Assembly (NCBI GenBank): GCA_019313185.1
Contig: JAFDBS010000165.1
Location: forward strand, 1 to 32,986
Source of the DNA: Deltaproteobacteria bacterium
Lineage (GTDB): Bacteria; Desulfobacterota; Desulfuromonadia; Desulfuromonadales; BM103
Reading direction: 5' to 3'
Length of the DNA: 32,986 nucleotides
The position numbers and the translations under genes were made by a program. Positions 1-8,406 of the stretch are shown here, in pieces. The notes below the pieces were generated by a model. The model was given only the letters and a program-made list of their open reading frames with translations. It was not told the DNA's origin and made no database searches. How positions within the stretch are numbered: the stretch's first letter is position 1; every line of letters begins with the position of its first letter.

Positions 1-46
1 ACGCTGATGCCGTGAGAACTTTTGAAGACCTAATCAAAAGTTTCAC
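1..46 (-). CDS. 5' fragment of a minus-strand CDS running off the window edge (possible amidohydrolase-like N-terminus)
   Basis: Minus-strand GTG at 46 preceded by GGAG at about 5 nt; reads (M)KLLIRSSKVLTASA with no stop to the edge. Only 15 codons are visible. Confidence 0.35.
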   Translation of the reverse strand, partial: MKLLIRSSKVLTASA

Positions 47-124
47 GATATCTCCCGGTGGTTGATTGAGGCATCAGCAGTTGGCTATATGCGCCAAACC
101 GCTCTCGTGATATCAAAGGATTCC

Positions 125-153
125 CGCCCCAAACATCATTGATGTTTGGGGCG
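125..153. repeat. Near-perfect 29-nt palindrome (hairpin) between divergent genes
   Basis: CGCCCCAAACATCA-T-TGATGTTTGGGGCG: 14-bp arms around 1 nt; no U-tract follows on either strand. Confidence 0.8.
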
Positions 154-292
154 TCGACATCAAAAGATGCCATCTCCTCCATTCGCCTAAGTATTTCCCC
201 TGGCCATCGTCAAACCCTTACTGAACAAACCTCAGCTGGCGCACGTAAATGAAAAGTAATCCTTAACAAGCAACCATTCACGGTTTATTACA

Positions 293-308
293 GAATGATC
301 ACTCACTC
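293..308. promoter_or_regulatory. Candidate TetR-type operator upstream of the TetR gene
   Basis: GAATGA-TCAC-TCACTC, about 12 nt before the ATG; 13/16 identical to a second site at 925-940. Confidence 0.5.
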
Positions 309-319
309 TGGATATACCT

Positions 320-907
320 ATGTCACGACCCGATAAACGTGCAGACGTTATGAAAGCCGCCCTCGAGATAATCGCAGAGAGAGGATTTCATGACTCTCCT
401 ACATCACTGATAGCCGAGCGTGCACAGGTCGGAATGGGGACGATCTATCGGTATTTTAAGAGCAAAGATGAATTGATCCACACGATTTTCAGGGAACGGA
501 TCGCTATCGCCAAAGAAAATATACTGCTAAATTATGACCGATCGCAAAGCTTACAAGACCGGTTTCTTTTTTTGAGCAAAAATTTGTTTGATTACATGCT
601 TGAGAACCCGCTGGATTTTAGATTCTATGAGCAATACAGCAACTCTCCCTTTGGAGTGCAGACCCAATTAGAAAATGCTGCATCTTTTGAGCAAGGGATA
701 ACGCCTGGCGACTATCCGTTCATGACTGTTTTTAGAGAGGGTCAAAACCAGGGAGCCATCAAGGCGATGAGTTTGCCGCTGTTGGTCGCCTTAACGCTGA
801 GCCCGATCTTTAATTTAATCGGTCAAGCGCTTAACGGTGCCTACCAGCCAAAGCCATCGGAGTGTGACGCGTTTTTTTTAGCGTGTTGGGATGCTATAAA
901 GGCATAG
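320..907 (+). CDS. TetR/AcrR family transcriptional regulator
   Basis: N-terminal TetR helix-turn-helix: ADVMKAALEIIAERGFHDSPTSLIAERAQVGMGTIYRYFKSKDEL. Confidence 0.93.
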   Translation: MSRPDKRADVMKAALEIIAERGFHDSPTSLIAERAQVGMGTIYRYFKSKDELIHTIFRERIAIAKENILLNYDRSQSLQDRFLFLSKNLFDYMLENPLDFRFYEQYSNSPFGVQTQLENAASFEQGITPGDYPFMTVFREGQNQGAIKAMSLPLLVALTLSPIFNLIGQALNGAYQPKPSECDAFFLACWDAIKA

Positions 908-924
908 TTTTTTGCTAAAGAAAG

Positions 925-940
925 GAGTGATTGCTCACTC
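925..940. promoter_or_regulatory. Second candidate TetR-type operator, upstream of the receiver gene
   Basis: Perfect inverted repeat GAGTGA-TTGC-TCACTC between the TetR stop and the response regulator start. Confidence 0.5.
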
Positions 941-1051
941 ATTTCGGTCAGGTTTTATTCTGCTTTGGGCAACTTTCCCGATAAAGCCCCAAAGCTCTGC
1001 CAGGCAAGCTTGTTACCGAGTAAGCTCAAGCGCTGGGGAAAGGAAACAAAG

Positions 1052-1453
1052 ATGAGAGGAACCGAACATGCGCCCAGAGGGCAAAAGATTCTGGTCGTTG
1101 ATGATCAGCATGATCTCCTCAATCTCCTGCAAATCTGCCTTTCGAAAGATCATAATGTCGTTGAGGTTGCAGCCGATGGTTTGGATGCTTTGCAAAAATT
1201 GTCCTCGAATTCATACGATCTGATTTTGACTGACATTGACATGCCAAATATGGACGGAAACGAACTTTGCAATTTTATTCGAAAAGCTTGTCTTCAACCT
1301 GAGGTGCCAGTCGTCGCCATTACAGCCGAACCATGGCTTGCAACAGCAGAATTTAATTTGGTTGTCAACAAACCGTTTCGCATTGTTGAAATCAGACAGG
1401 TGGTCGAAGATCTATTGGGGCGCAGTGGATCTGTGGCTTCAATTAAATGGTGA
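1052..1453 (+). CDS. Single-domain response regulator (CheY-like receiver)
   Basis: ILVVDDQHDLL, DLILTDIDMPNMDG phospho-acceptor region, AITAEP, and VNKPF lysine motif. The ORF opens at 965; ATG at 1052 is the more likely start. Confidence 0.85.
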   Translation: MRGTEHAPRGQKILVVDDQHDLLNLLQICLSKDHNVVEVAADGLDALQKLSSNSYDLILTDIDMPNMDGNELCNFIRKACLQPEVPVVAITAEPWLATAEFNLVVNKPFRIVEIRQVVEDLLGRSGSVASIKW

Positions 1454-1833
1454 CCAGATTCATCCGGCAAAGGGTACATTGACCGTTGATGAACAACAGC
1501 TTCTGGCTTGGGAACTTTCTCACAGATTAGACTCCACCGGCACCCTCCAAATCCTGAGGGCTGCCGAATCTCAGACTGCCTCCCAAATTTCGCAAAGGCA
1601 CTGTCAAGCTTGCCATGTCCCATATTTGCTGAGTTTGCGACGCATTGGAACCTTCCCCTTACGATGAAGTCCGACAAAGTTGACCTGGTGAGCAAGGAAC
1701 ATGGCACAGGCCGTCTCTTGTTATGGATTCAAATGTTCCAGGTCTTTAATTTTGCCCAGTCAAAGCAGACATTCAAAACCGGCCATCCGATTCATTTAGC
1801 CTGTCTCAATTGAAAAGGCTGACTTGTTCGAGA

Positions 1834-2484
1834 TCACCGATTCTGGTGCTGATGCCAGTCGGCGAGGAACTTGTCGAGACCAACATCCGTCAAGGGGTGT
1901 TGAGCAAGCTGTAGCATGACGGAATATGGTATAGTGCAGATGTCTGCGCCCATCAACCCGGCCTCAAGAACGTGCTGTGGGCTCCTGACCGAGGCCACGA
2001 TGATCTCTGTAGTAAACCCGTAATTGTCGAAAATGGTACGAATCTGATCGACACCATCCATGCCGTTATGACCAATATCATCAAGCCGACCAACAAAAGG
2101 GGACACATAGGTGGCTCCTGCTTTAGCCGCGAGAAGCGCTTGAACAGCCGAAAAAACCAGCGTGACGTTCGTCTTGATGCCAAGCGTGCTCAGCCGTTTA
2201 GTGGCTTTGAGGCCTTCGGGAATCAATGGGACCTTGATGACTATTTTCTCCGGATCGAACTTAACCAGCTGTTCCGCCTCGCGCAACATGCCTTCGGCAT
2301 CGGTCGCAACCACTTCCGCTGACACCGGACCGTCCACCAAACCAACGATTTCGGTCAACACTTCGTTGAAATCTCGACCAGACTTGGCAACCAAGGACGG
2401 ATTTGTTGTGACTCCATCAACCAGACCGAGTTCTCCGGCGGCACGGATTTCATTGACATCTGCGGTATCTATAAAAAATTTCAT
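1834..2484 (-). CDS. tal: Transaldolase (short TalC/fructose-6-phosphate aldolase-like form)
   Basis: [73 protein letters not shown]. Confidence 0.95.
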   Translation of the reverse strand: MKFFIDTADVNEIRAAGELGLVDGVTTNPSLVAKSGRDFNEVLTEIVGLVDGPVSAEVVATDAEGMLREAEQLVKFDPEKIVIKVPLIPEGLKATKRLSTLGIKTNVTLVFSAVQALLAAKAGATYVSPFVGRLDDIGHNGMDGVDQIRTIFDNYGFTTEIIVASVRSPQHVLEAGLMGADICTIPYSVMLQLAQHPLTDVGLDKFLADWHQHQNR

Positions 2485-2756
2485 GAGCGCGTCTCCTTAT
2501 CTTTTGCAACCTGAGCAATGTATTGATCACGACAATCTTCTGAGCAGAAGAACTGTTGAATACCTCTTATCGAGCAACTGAACGAATCGGATCGAGAGAC
2601 AAAGGTACCACAATAGGGATCTTGGAGCATATCCTCCCCCTTGGCGGTCTTCTCGGGTGGCTGGATGTCAGGGCGTTTCAGGAACTGCTTGATACTTTGC
2701 ACCAATGTGTAGATCAGGAACGCAATAAGAAGTGCTATCAATAACCTGACAATCAT
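2481..2756 (-). CDS. Small membrane-anchored YHS-like/zinc-ribbon protein
   Basis: N-terminal TM helix ([19 protein letters not shown]), then [11 protein letters not shown]...[12 protein letters not shown]. Overlaps the tal start by 4 nt. Confidence 0.75.
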   Translation of the reverse strand: MIVRLLIALLIAFLIYTLVQSIKQFLKRPDIQPPEKTAKGEDMLQDPYCGTFVSRSDSFSCSIRGIQQFFCSEDCRDQYIAQVAKDKETRS

Positions 2757-2760
2757 TTGG

Positions 2761-3258
2761 CTACCACGTTTCTCGAATCGGCTTAAGCATTAGCACCTCT
2801 GGTAGCTCGGAAGCCAAGTCAGTCATGTTCCTCAGCAGACGAGGGTGCACAATCTGAGGAGCAATTTCTTGCATCGGCGCCATAACAAAAGCGCGTTCAT
2901 GAAATCTCGGATGAGGGATCACCAAGTGTTCGTGATCCAGGACATGATCACCATACATCAGGATATCCATATCCAATGTGCGGGGGGCCCAGCGTTTCGG
3001 TCGAGTTCGGCCAAAGTCATCTTCAATAGCTAAACATGCCGCGAGAAGCTCTTGCGGCGCCAGGCTGGTAATTATCTGCAACACCGCATTGAGAAACAAA
3101 GGCGTATCGGCTGGACCGCCGACTGGAACGGTTTCATATACGCTGGAGGCCCTGACTAAGTCAACATCTGACGTGGCCAACAGAGCGTCCCGCCCACCGC
3201 GCATAAACGCCAAACGGTTTCCGAGATTGCTACCCAAACCGATAAAGACATTATCCAT
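2761..3258 (-). CDS. folK: 2-amino-4-hydroxy-6-hydroxymethyldihydropteridine diphosphokinase
   Basis: VFIGLGSNLGNR, SSVYETVPVGGPADTPLFLNAV, RTRPKRWAPRTLDMDILMYGD, IPHPRFHERAFVMAPMQEIAP. Confidence 0.95.
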   Translation of the reverse strand: MDNVFIGLGSNLGNRLAFMRGGRDALLATSDVDLVRASSVYETVPVGGPADTPLFLNAVLQIITSLAPQELLAACLAIEDDFGRTRPKRWAPRTLDMDILMYGDHVLDHEHLVIPHPRFHERAFVMAPMQEIAPQIVHPRLLRNMTDLASELPEVLMLKPIRETW

Positions 3259-3357
3259 CTTTTTGGAGGTCTCCCCAGACTGCGATAGAATTTAAACATA
3301 GCGACCCATATGTCGTCAACATTCGCCTCTCCAGTCAGAGAAAAGCAGGTGTTCTTC

Positions 3358-3774
3358 ATGTCATTTTCAGTAACGTTGTGCGTTTCTTGCCTGAACAGAA
3401 CAGAATCTTTTTACCGGGAGGTTTTGCATCTGTCGATTCTCCGCCACCAACTGCAAAGGGGGATGCCTGAGATACTGATACTTAATCATGGAAGTGGGAC
3501 TATCCTTTTTCGAGAGAAAGTCGCTTTGCAATCTCAACATCCAGCACTTTTTGCCCCGCTCGATCGTCATCCTTGGGGCCTTGGGTGTAGCATCGAATTT
3601 GAAGTAGCCGATCTCGAACATGTTCGACGTGAGTTCGCAAGACGGCAACAGCCTTTGCTTTATGAGTTGTCCGATGAGGAGTTCGGATGGGAGGAGCTTT
3701 GGGTGCATGATCCTGACGGGTACCTTATCATTCTTAGCCAAGGCCCATCTGAGACTGACCCCAGGGCAAAATAA
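3358..3774 (+). CDS. VOC/glyoxalase superfamily protein
   Basis: FYREVLHLSIL, GCSIEFEVADLEHVRREFARR, EELWVHDPDGYLIILSQ. The ORF opens at 3310; ATG at 3358 fits the domain start. Confidence 0.8.
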   Translation: MSFSVTLCVSCLNRTESFYREVLHLSILRHQLQRGMPEILILNHGSGTILFREKVALQSQHPALFAPLDRHPWGLGCSIEFEVADLEHVRREFARRQQPLLYELSDEEFGWEELWVHDPDGYLIILSQGPSETDPRAK

Positions 3775-3857
3775 GTTGATATAATTTGACCGAAACCATT
3801 TGCGCCAAGCCTCATGAGAACGCCACTTCAGATATTTTGTGGAAAGGTACTGCGGTC

Positions 3858-6572
3858 ATGACACCCACGAGGGAGGGCATAGATAGTGCACGCCCAGCAT
3901 GGCATGCGATGACATCTGAACAAGCCCTGAGGGCGATGCAAAGCAGTCGTTCGGGCCTGACAGATGACGATGCCGCAACTCGTATGGCCCAGTATGGCCC
4001 AAACAAATTACCGAGCAAACCACCCCCGGGAATTGTTTTGATTTTTCTGCACCAATTCCTCAGTCCGCTGATATACATTTTAATTGTCGCTGGCTTGGTT
4101 TCTTTGGCTCTTCGCGAATGGACGGATGCTGGCTTCATCTTTGCTGTAATTTTCCTCAACGCCAGCCTAGGGACATTTCAGGAATGGAAGGCAGAAAAAA
4201 GTGCAGCCTCTCTTCAGAGACTTCTTCGAATAGTTTGTCGTTGTCGCCGCAATGGACAACCAATTGACCTTGAGGCCGAGTCACTTGTCCCTGGCGACAT
4301 CGTTATTCTCGAATCCGGAAACAGAGTTCCAGCCGATTTAAGGCTTTTCGAGAGCAATTCCCTCTTGATCGACGAATCGCTCTTAACCGGCGAATCTCAG
4401 GCTGTGGCAAAAGATCTGCCCCCTTTGCCACTTGAGACCCCTCTCAGTGATCGCAACAACCTTGCATTTGCAGGATCAACCGTAACCCTTGGCCGTGGAT
4501 TGGGTTTGGTCGTAGCGACTGGAAAACAGACCGAGGTCGGCCAAATAGCCAGTGCTGTCGCCTCGACCATCAGCGCCAAACCGCCCTTGGTCATTCGAAT
4601 GGAAAAGTTCGCACGTCAAGTCAGCTATCTGGTTCTGGGCTTTGTCTTGTTGCTGGCCGCAGTGGCAATTCTTGAGGGAATGCCATTTAAAGAAGTTTTT
4701 TTTATGGCCGTCGCTCTGGCGGTATCCGCCATTCCAGAAGGTTTGCCCGTCGCGATGACCGTTGCCCTGTCCATCGCGACCAGCCGGATGGCGCGAAGGA
4801 ATGTTATCGTCCGTCGGCTCACAGCAGTTGAAGGCCTTGGCAGCTGTACATGTATTGCCAGTGATAAAACCGGGACCTTAACTGTGAACAGGCAAACCGT
4901 CAAAGCTCTTTGGGTGCCAAGTGGCGAGAATTACACTGTCAGCGGCGAGGGCTACGCTGGTGTTGGTGAAGTTCAAAAAGACGATGGTGCCAGCCTGAGC
5001 TTGGACGAAACACACCATTTGAAGCGGCTGGCAAAAGCCGGGATCCTTTGTAATGAAGCCTCTTTGAAATTAGCTCTCGGGGAGTGGGTGCACCACGGTG
5101 ATGCCATCGATGTAGCCATCCTGGCGTTCGCCCACAAACTCGGACTCGACCCGGAAGAAGAAGTCCAGAAAAGCGTTATTCTTGGCGAAATCCCGTTCGA
5201 ATCTGAACAACGATATGCCGCACGTTTTGTGCACAATCAACAAAGCTATTGCATCGTCAAAGGTGCGGTCGAGCAGGTGCTTGATTTCTGCTCAACAATG
5301 GATGGAAGCAACGGCCGTCGTGATTTAGATATTCTCGATGTCGAAGGAGAAGCCTTGCGATTGGCCAGTTCCGGTTATCGGGTTCTGGCAATTGCTGAAG
5401 GGAATTTACCAGAAACCTCCCAAAACTTTCACTTCGGGCCGGCGGCTATTCCTAAATTGACTTTGCTTGGCTTGGTTGCCTTTATCGACCCGTTGCGCCC
5501 AGAAGTGATTGAATCGTTGGATGTTTGCCGGAAAGCCGGTGTTCGGGTTGTCATGATCACTGGCGACCATCCTGCCACAGCACTTGGAATTGCTCGCGAG
5601 TTGAAGCTGGCCAGCGATGGTGAAGCCTTGATGACCGGCAAAGAATTCACAGCGATTGAACACAACCCAGAGGCGATCTTGAAACAGGTCTCTAAAACGA
5701 CTGTCTTCGCCCGTGTCGCACCGTTGCAAAAGCTTTCCATCGTCAATGCCCTCAATCAGCTCGGGCATTTCACTGCAGTCACCGGTGACGGGGTCAACGA
5801 TGCTCCGGCGTTGCGCAAAGCGCATATAGGGGTTGCCATGGGCACCGGTACAGATGTTGCCAAAGAAACAGCGTCAATCATCGTTGCCGACGATAACTTT
5901 GCATCCCTTGTCGCAGGAATTGAAGAAGGCCGTTTTGCCTATGACAACATCCGAAAGGTTGTTTATCTGTTGATTTCAACGGGGGGGGCAGAAATAGTTC
6001 TCTTCACGCTTGCCCTTTTGTTTGGGCTTCCTTTACCACTTGGCGCGGTTCAATTGCTATGGTTAAACTTGGTTACAAACGGCATTCAGGATATCGCCCT
6101 GGCGTTTGAGGGGGGCGAGCCTGGCGTGATGCACCGACCGCCAAGGCGACCGAATGAAGGAATTTTCAATCAGCTGATGATTTCCCAAACATTGGTTTCT
6201 GGAATTGTCATGGGAATTCTGGCGTTTTGCTGCTGGCATTTCTTATTGACAAGCGGCATGGGGGTGTCAGAAGCGCGCAATTCTGTGCTATTGTTAATGG
6301 TGTTGTTGGAAAATGTCCATGTTTTTAATTGCAGGTCGGAACGGATCTCGGCATTTAGGGTGCCGTTTCGAAAAAACCCTCTGCTTATTGGCGGTGTGCT
6401 AACTGCGCAAAGCATTCATATTTTGTCTATGCACTTGCCCTTTATGCAAACTGTTCTCGATATCCAGCCGGTTTCATGGGTAGAATGGTCCCGATTGCTT
6501 GTTTTGGCCGGTATTCTTCTGCTGGCTATGGAGCTTTTTAAACTCATGAAAAAAACCAGGAAGACCCTTTGA
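3858..6572 (+). CDS. Cation-translocating P-type ATPase (P2A/Ca2+-like)
   Basis: DKTGTLT, LTGES, PEGLP, MITGDHPATA, TGDGVNDAPAL, multiple TM helices. The ORF opens at a TTG at 3786; ATG at 3858 is more likely. Confidence 0.95.
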   Translation: MTPTREGIDSARPAWHAMTSEQALRAMQSSRSGLTDDDAATRMAQYGPNKLPSKPPPGIVLIFLHQFLSPLIYILIVAGLVSLALREWTDAGFIFAVIFLNASLGTFQEWKAEKSAASLQRLLRIVCRCRRNGQPIDLEAESLVPGDIVILESGNRVPADLRLFESNSLLIDESLLTGESQAVAKDLPPLPLETPLSDRNNLAFAGSTVTLGRGLGLVVATGKQTEVGQIASAVASTISAKPPLVIRMEKFARQVSYLVLGFVLLLAAVAILEGMPFKEVFFMAVALAVSAIPEGLPVAMTVALSIATSRMARRNVIVRRLTAVEGLGSCTCIASDKTGTLTVNRQTVKALWVPSGENYTVSGEGYAGVGEVQKDDGASLSLDETHHLKRLAKAGILCNEASLKLALGEWVHHGDAIDVAILAFAHKLGLDPEEEVQKSVILGEIPFESEQRYAARFVHNQQSYCIVKGAVEQVLDFCSTMDGSNGRRDLDILDVEGEALRLASSGYRVLAIAEGNLPETSQNFHFGPAAIPKLTLLGLVAFIDPLRPEVIESLDVCRKAGVRVVMITGDHPATALGIARELKLASDGEALMTGKEFTAIEHNPEAILKQVSKTTVFARVAPLQKLSIVNALNQLGHFTAVTGDGVNDAPALRKAHIGVAMGTGTDVAKETASIIVADDNFASLVAGIEEGRFAYDNIRKVVYLLISTGGAEIVLFTLALLFGLPLPLGAVQLLWLNLVTNGIQDIALAFEGGEPGVMHRPPRRPNEGIFNQLMISQTLVSGIVMGILAFCCWHFLLTSGMGVSEARNSVLLLMVLLENVHVFNCRSERISAFRVPFRKNPLLIGGVLTAQSIHILSMHLPFMQTVLDIQPVSWVEWSRLLVLAGILLLAMELFKLMKKTRKTL

Positions 6573-7543
6573 TGAAACTTCATTGCGACAATCGCACACA
6601 AATGAACTCCGATGCGCGAAAGCCAATCCATCATGTCATCGATACCCTCGCTGAACACTACTTAAAAGGGAAAGTAAAAACTATCAAGCTTGCCATGACC
6701 ACTTTGCTTGCTGGCGGGCATCTGTTGCTCGAAGACATCCCTGGCTTGGGGAAGACGACATTGGCCTTGGCTCTGGCTAACGCTTTGGGCCTATCTTTTG
6801 GGCGGATTCAATGCACGAGCGATTTGCTGCCTTCCGATATAACGGGACTATCGATTTATGATCGGAATCAAAACCAGTTTAATTTTGTGCCAGGGCCAAT
6901 TTTCAACAACTTGGTCTTGGCCGATGAAATCAACCGAGCCATGCCCAAAACGCAGAGCGCCTTGCTTGAAGCTATGGAAGAACGGCGCGTAACCGTTGAA
7001 GGGAAAACCTACCCCCTTCCAGACCCTTTCATGGTGATCGCCACTCAAAACCCGATTGAACAAGTTGGGACCTACCCCCTTCCGGAATCACAACTTGACC
7101 GTTTTTTGATCACAACGGGGATTGGCTATCCTCCTGAAGAAATGGAAAAAGCCATTATCATGACCGGGAGCATTCGGGATGGCATTCGCGATATAGGTTC
7201 TCTTTTGAGTCGCGATCAATTACTCATAGCCAAAGAGGCATTGCAAAAAGAGGTGTACCTTTCAGAAAAAATTGTGGAGTATATTTACCGGATAGCAACA
7301 GCTACACGTAATCACAAACTTTTACTGGCCGGGGTTTCGACCCGTGGGGCGATCAGCCTAGCCGAGGCTGCCCGGGCGAAAGCCTTTCTCGCCAATCGTG
7401 ACCACGTCATCCCGGAGGACGTGAAACACCTCCTCGGCCCAGTCTGTGCGCATCGCATCATCACGAAACCGGAACATGACACCCTAGATCGCAAGGAGGT
7501 CCTCCAATCGCTATTAGATACAATCCCCGTAACTTTAGCCTGA
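6572..7543 (+). CDS. MoxR family AAA+ ATPase
   Basis: LLEDIPGLGKTTLALALA (Walker A), LVLADEINRAMPKTQSALLEAMEE (Walker B), FMVIATQNPIEQVGTYPLPESQLDRF. ATGA overlap with the ATPase stop. Confidence 0.94.
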   Translation: MKLHCDNRTQMNSDARKPIHHVIDTLAEHYLKGKVKTIKLAMTTLLAGGHLLLEDIPGLGKTTLALALANALGLSFGRIQCTSDLLPSDITGLSIYDRNQNQFNFVPGPIFNNLVLADEINRAMPKTQSALLEAMEERRVTVEGKTYPLPDPFMVIATQNPIEQVGTYPLPESQLDRFLITTGIGYPPEEMEKAIIMTGSIRDGIRDIGSLLSRDQLLIAKEALQKEVYLSEKIVEYIYRIATATRNHKLLLAGVSTRGAISLAEAARAKAFLANRDHVIPEDVKHLLGPVCAHRIITKPEHDTLDRKEVLQSLLDTIPVTLA

Positions 7544-8406
7544 GCCTGACTCGTTCTGGCCTGATCTATATAGTGTTGACCTTGCTGATTGGCTTCGCAG
7601 CAGTCAACACAGGCAATAACCTTCTTTACCTCCTGGTCTCAGCCCTGCTTGGCTTCATGGCCGTATCTGGCGTGCTCGGCAAATGGAATCTTAGTGGAAT
7701 CTCGGTAAATTGCCACCCCCCTGCGGAAGTCTATGACGGCTTGACGACACTGATGAAAGTCGAACTGTTTAATCGACGCCGTTGGCTGCCTGGAATCCTC
7801 TTGGAAGTGGGTTATTACGACCAGAAGGCCCTCTTTCCAATTGTCGATGCAAAAAGTTCTCAACAAAGGCTTTTGGAGATCACCTTCGAGGGTCGCGGCC
7901 AACACCCTGCACCAACACTTCGGTTATCGTCGCGATTTCCGATAAATTTTTTCATTCGGCACAAAACCCTCGAAACCGAAAAATTTATAACCGTTTTCCC
8001 TCGACCCCAATTATGCCCAATGGATCAGCTCCAAGATCCAAACATCCAATTCGGCAATTCCCTGTCCCTGCGCAAAGGTCAAGACGGAGATATTAACCGG
8101 ATCAGCAACTACCGTGGCGGAGAACCCTTGAAACGGATTCACTGGAAGCTCAGCGCTCGCCAGGGGCAACTGAAAGTCAAAGAACTCTCAACCACGGCAC
8201 ACACACCGTTAATCCTGGAAATAAATCAACTCCCCGGCGCAAATCTCGAGCAAAAACTTCAACATGGCGCCTATCTGGTTACCCGGATGCTCAGATCTGG
8301 TCGTCCGGTAGGGTTGCAGAACGGGACCATGGTAATCCCGCCTGACACGGGCCTGCATCATAAACAACGCCTGTTGCACACTTTGGCACTATATGGTCAA
8401 GACTAA
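7507..8406 (+). CDS. DUF58 domain protein
   Basis: NTGNNLLYLLVSALLGFMAVSG and GEPLKRIHWKLSARQGQLKVKE. The supplied ORF starts at GTG 7573, but the frame stays open to 7480 and contains the expected LTRSGLIYI N-terminus; AAGGAGGT at 7493-7500 precedes ATC 7507/ATT 7513. Confidence 0.88.
   Translation: MAIRYNPRNFSLSLTRSGLIYIVLTLLIGFAAVNTGNNLLYLLVSALLGFMAVSGVLGKWNLSGISVNCHPPAEVYDGLTTLMKVELFNRRRWLPGILLEVGYYDQKALFPIVDAKSSQQRLLEITFEGRGQHPAPTLRLSSRFPINFFIRHKTLETEKFITVFPRPQLCPMDQLQDPNIQFGNSLSLRKGQDGDINRISNYRGGEPLKRIHWKLSARQGQLKVKELSTTAHTPLILEINQLPGANLEQKLQHGAYLVTRMLRSGRPVGLQNGTMVIPPDTGLHHKQRLLHTLALYGQD

Noticed and set aside
1294-1707. Minus-strand ORF 1294-1707
   Set aside because: Antisense to the receiver gene; no recognisable motifs.
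1972-2581. Plus-strand ORFs 1972-2322 and 2162-2581
   Set aside because: Antisense to tal, which has clear conserved motifs.
7573-8406. GTG at 7573 as the true DUF58 start
   Set aside because: It cuts off the conserved LTRSGLIYI segment and lacks an adjacent RBS; an upstream rare start fits better.
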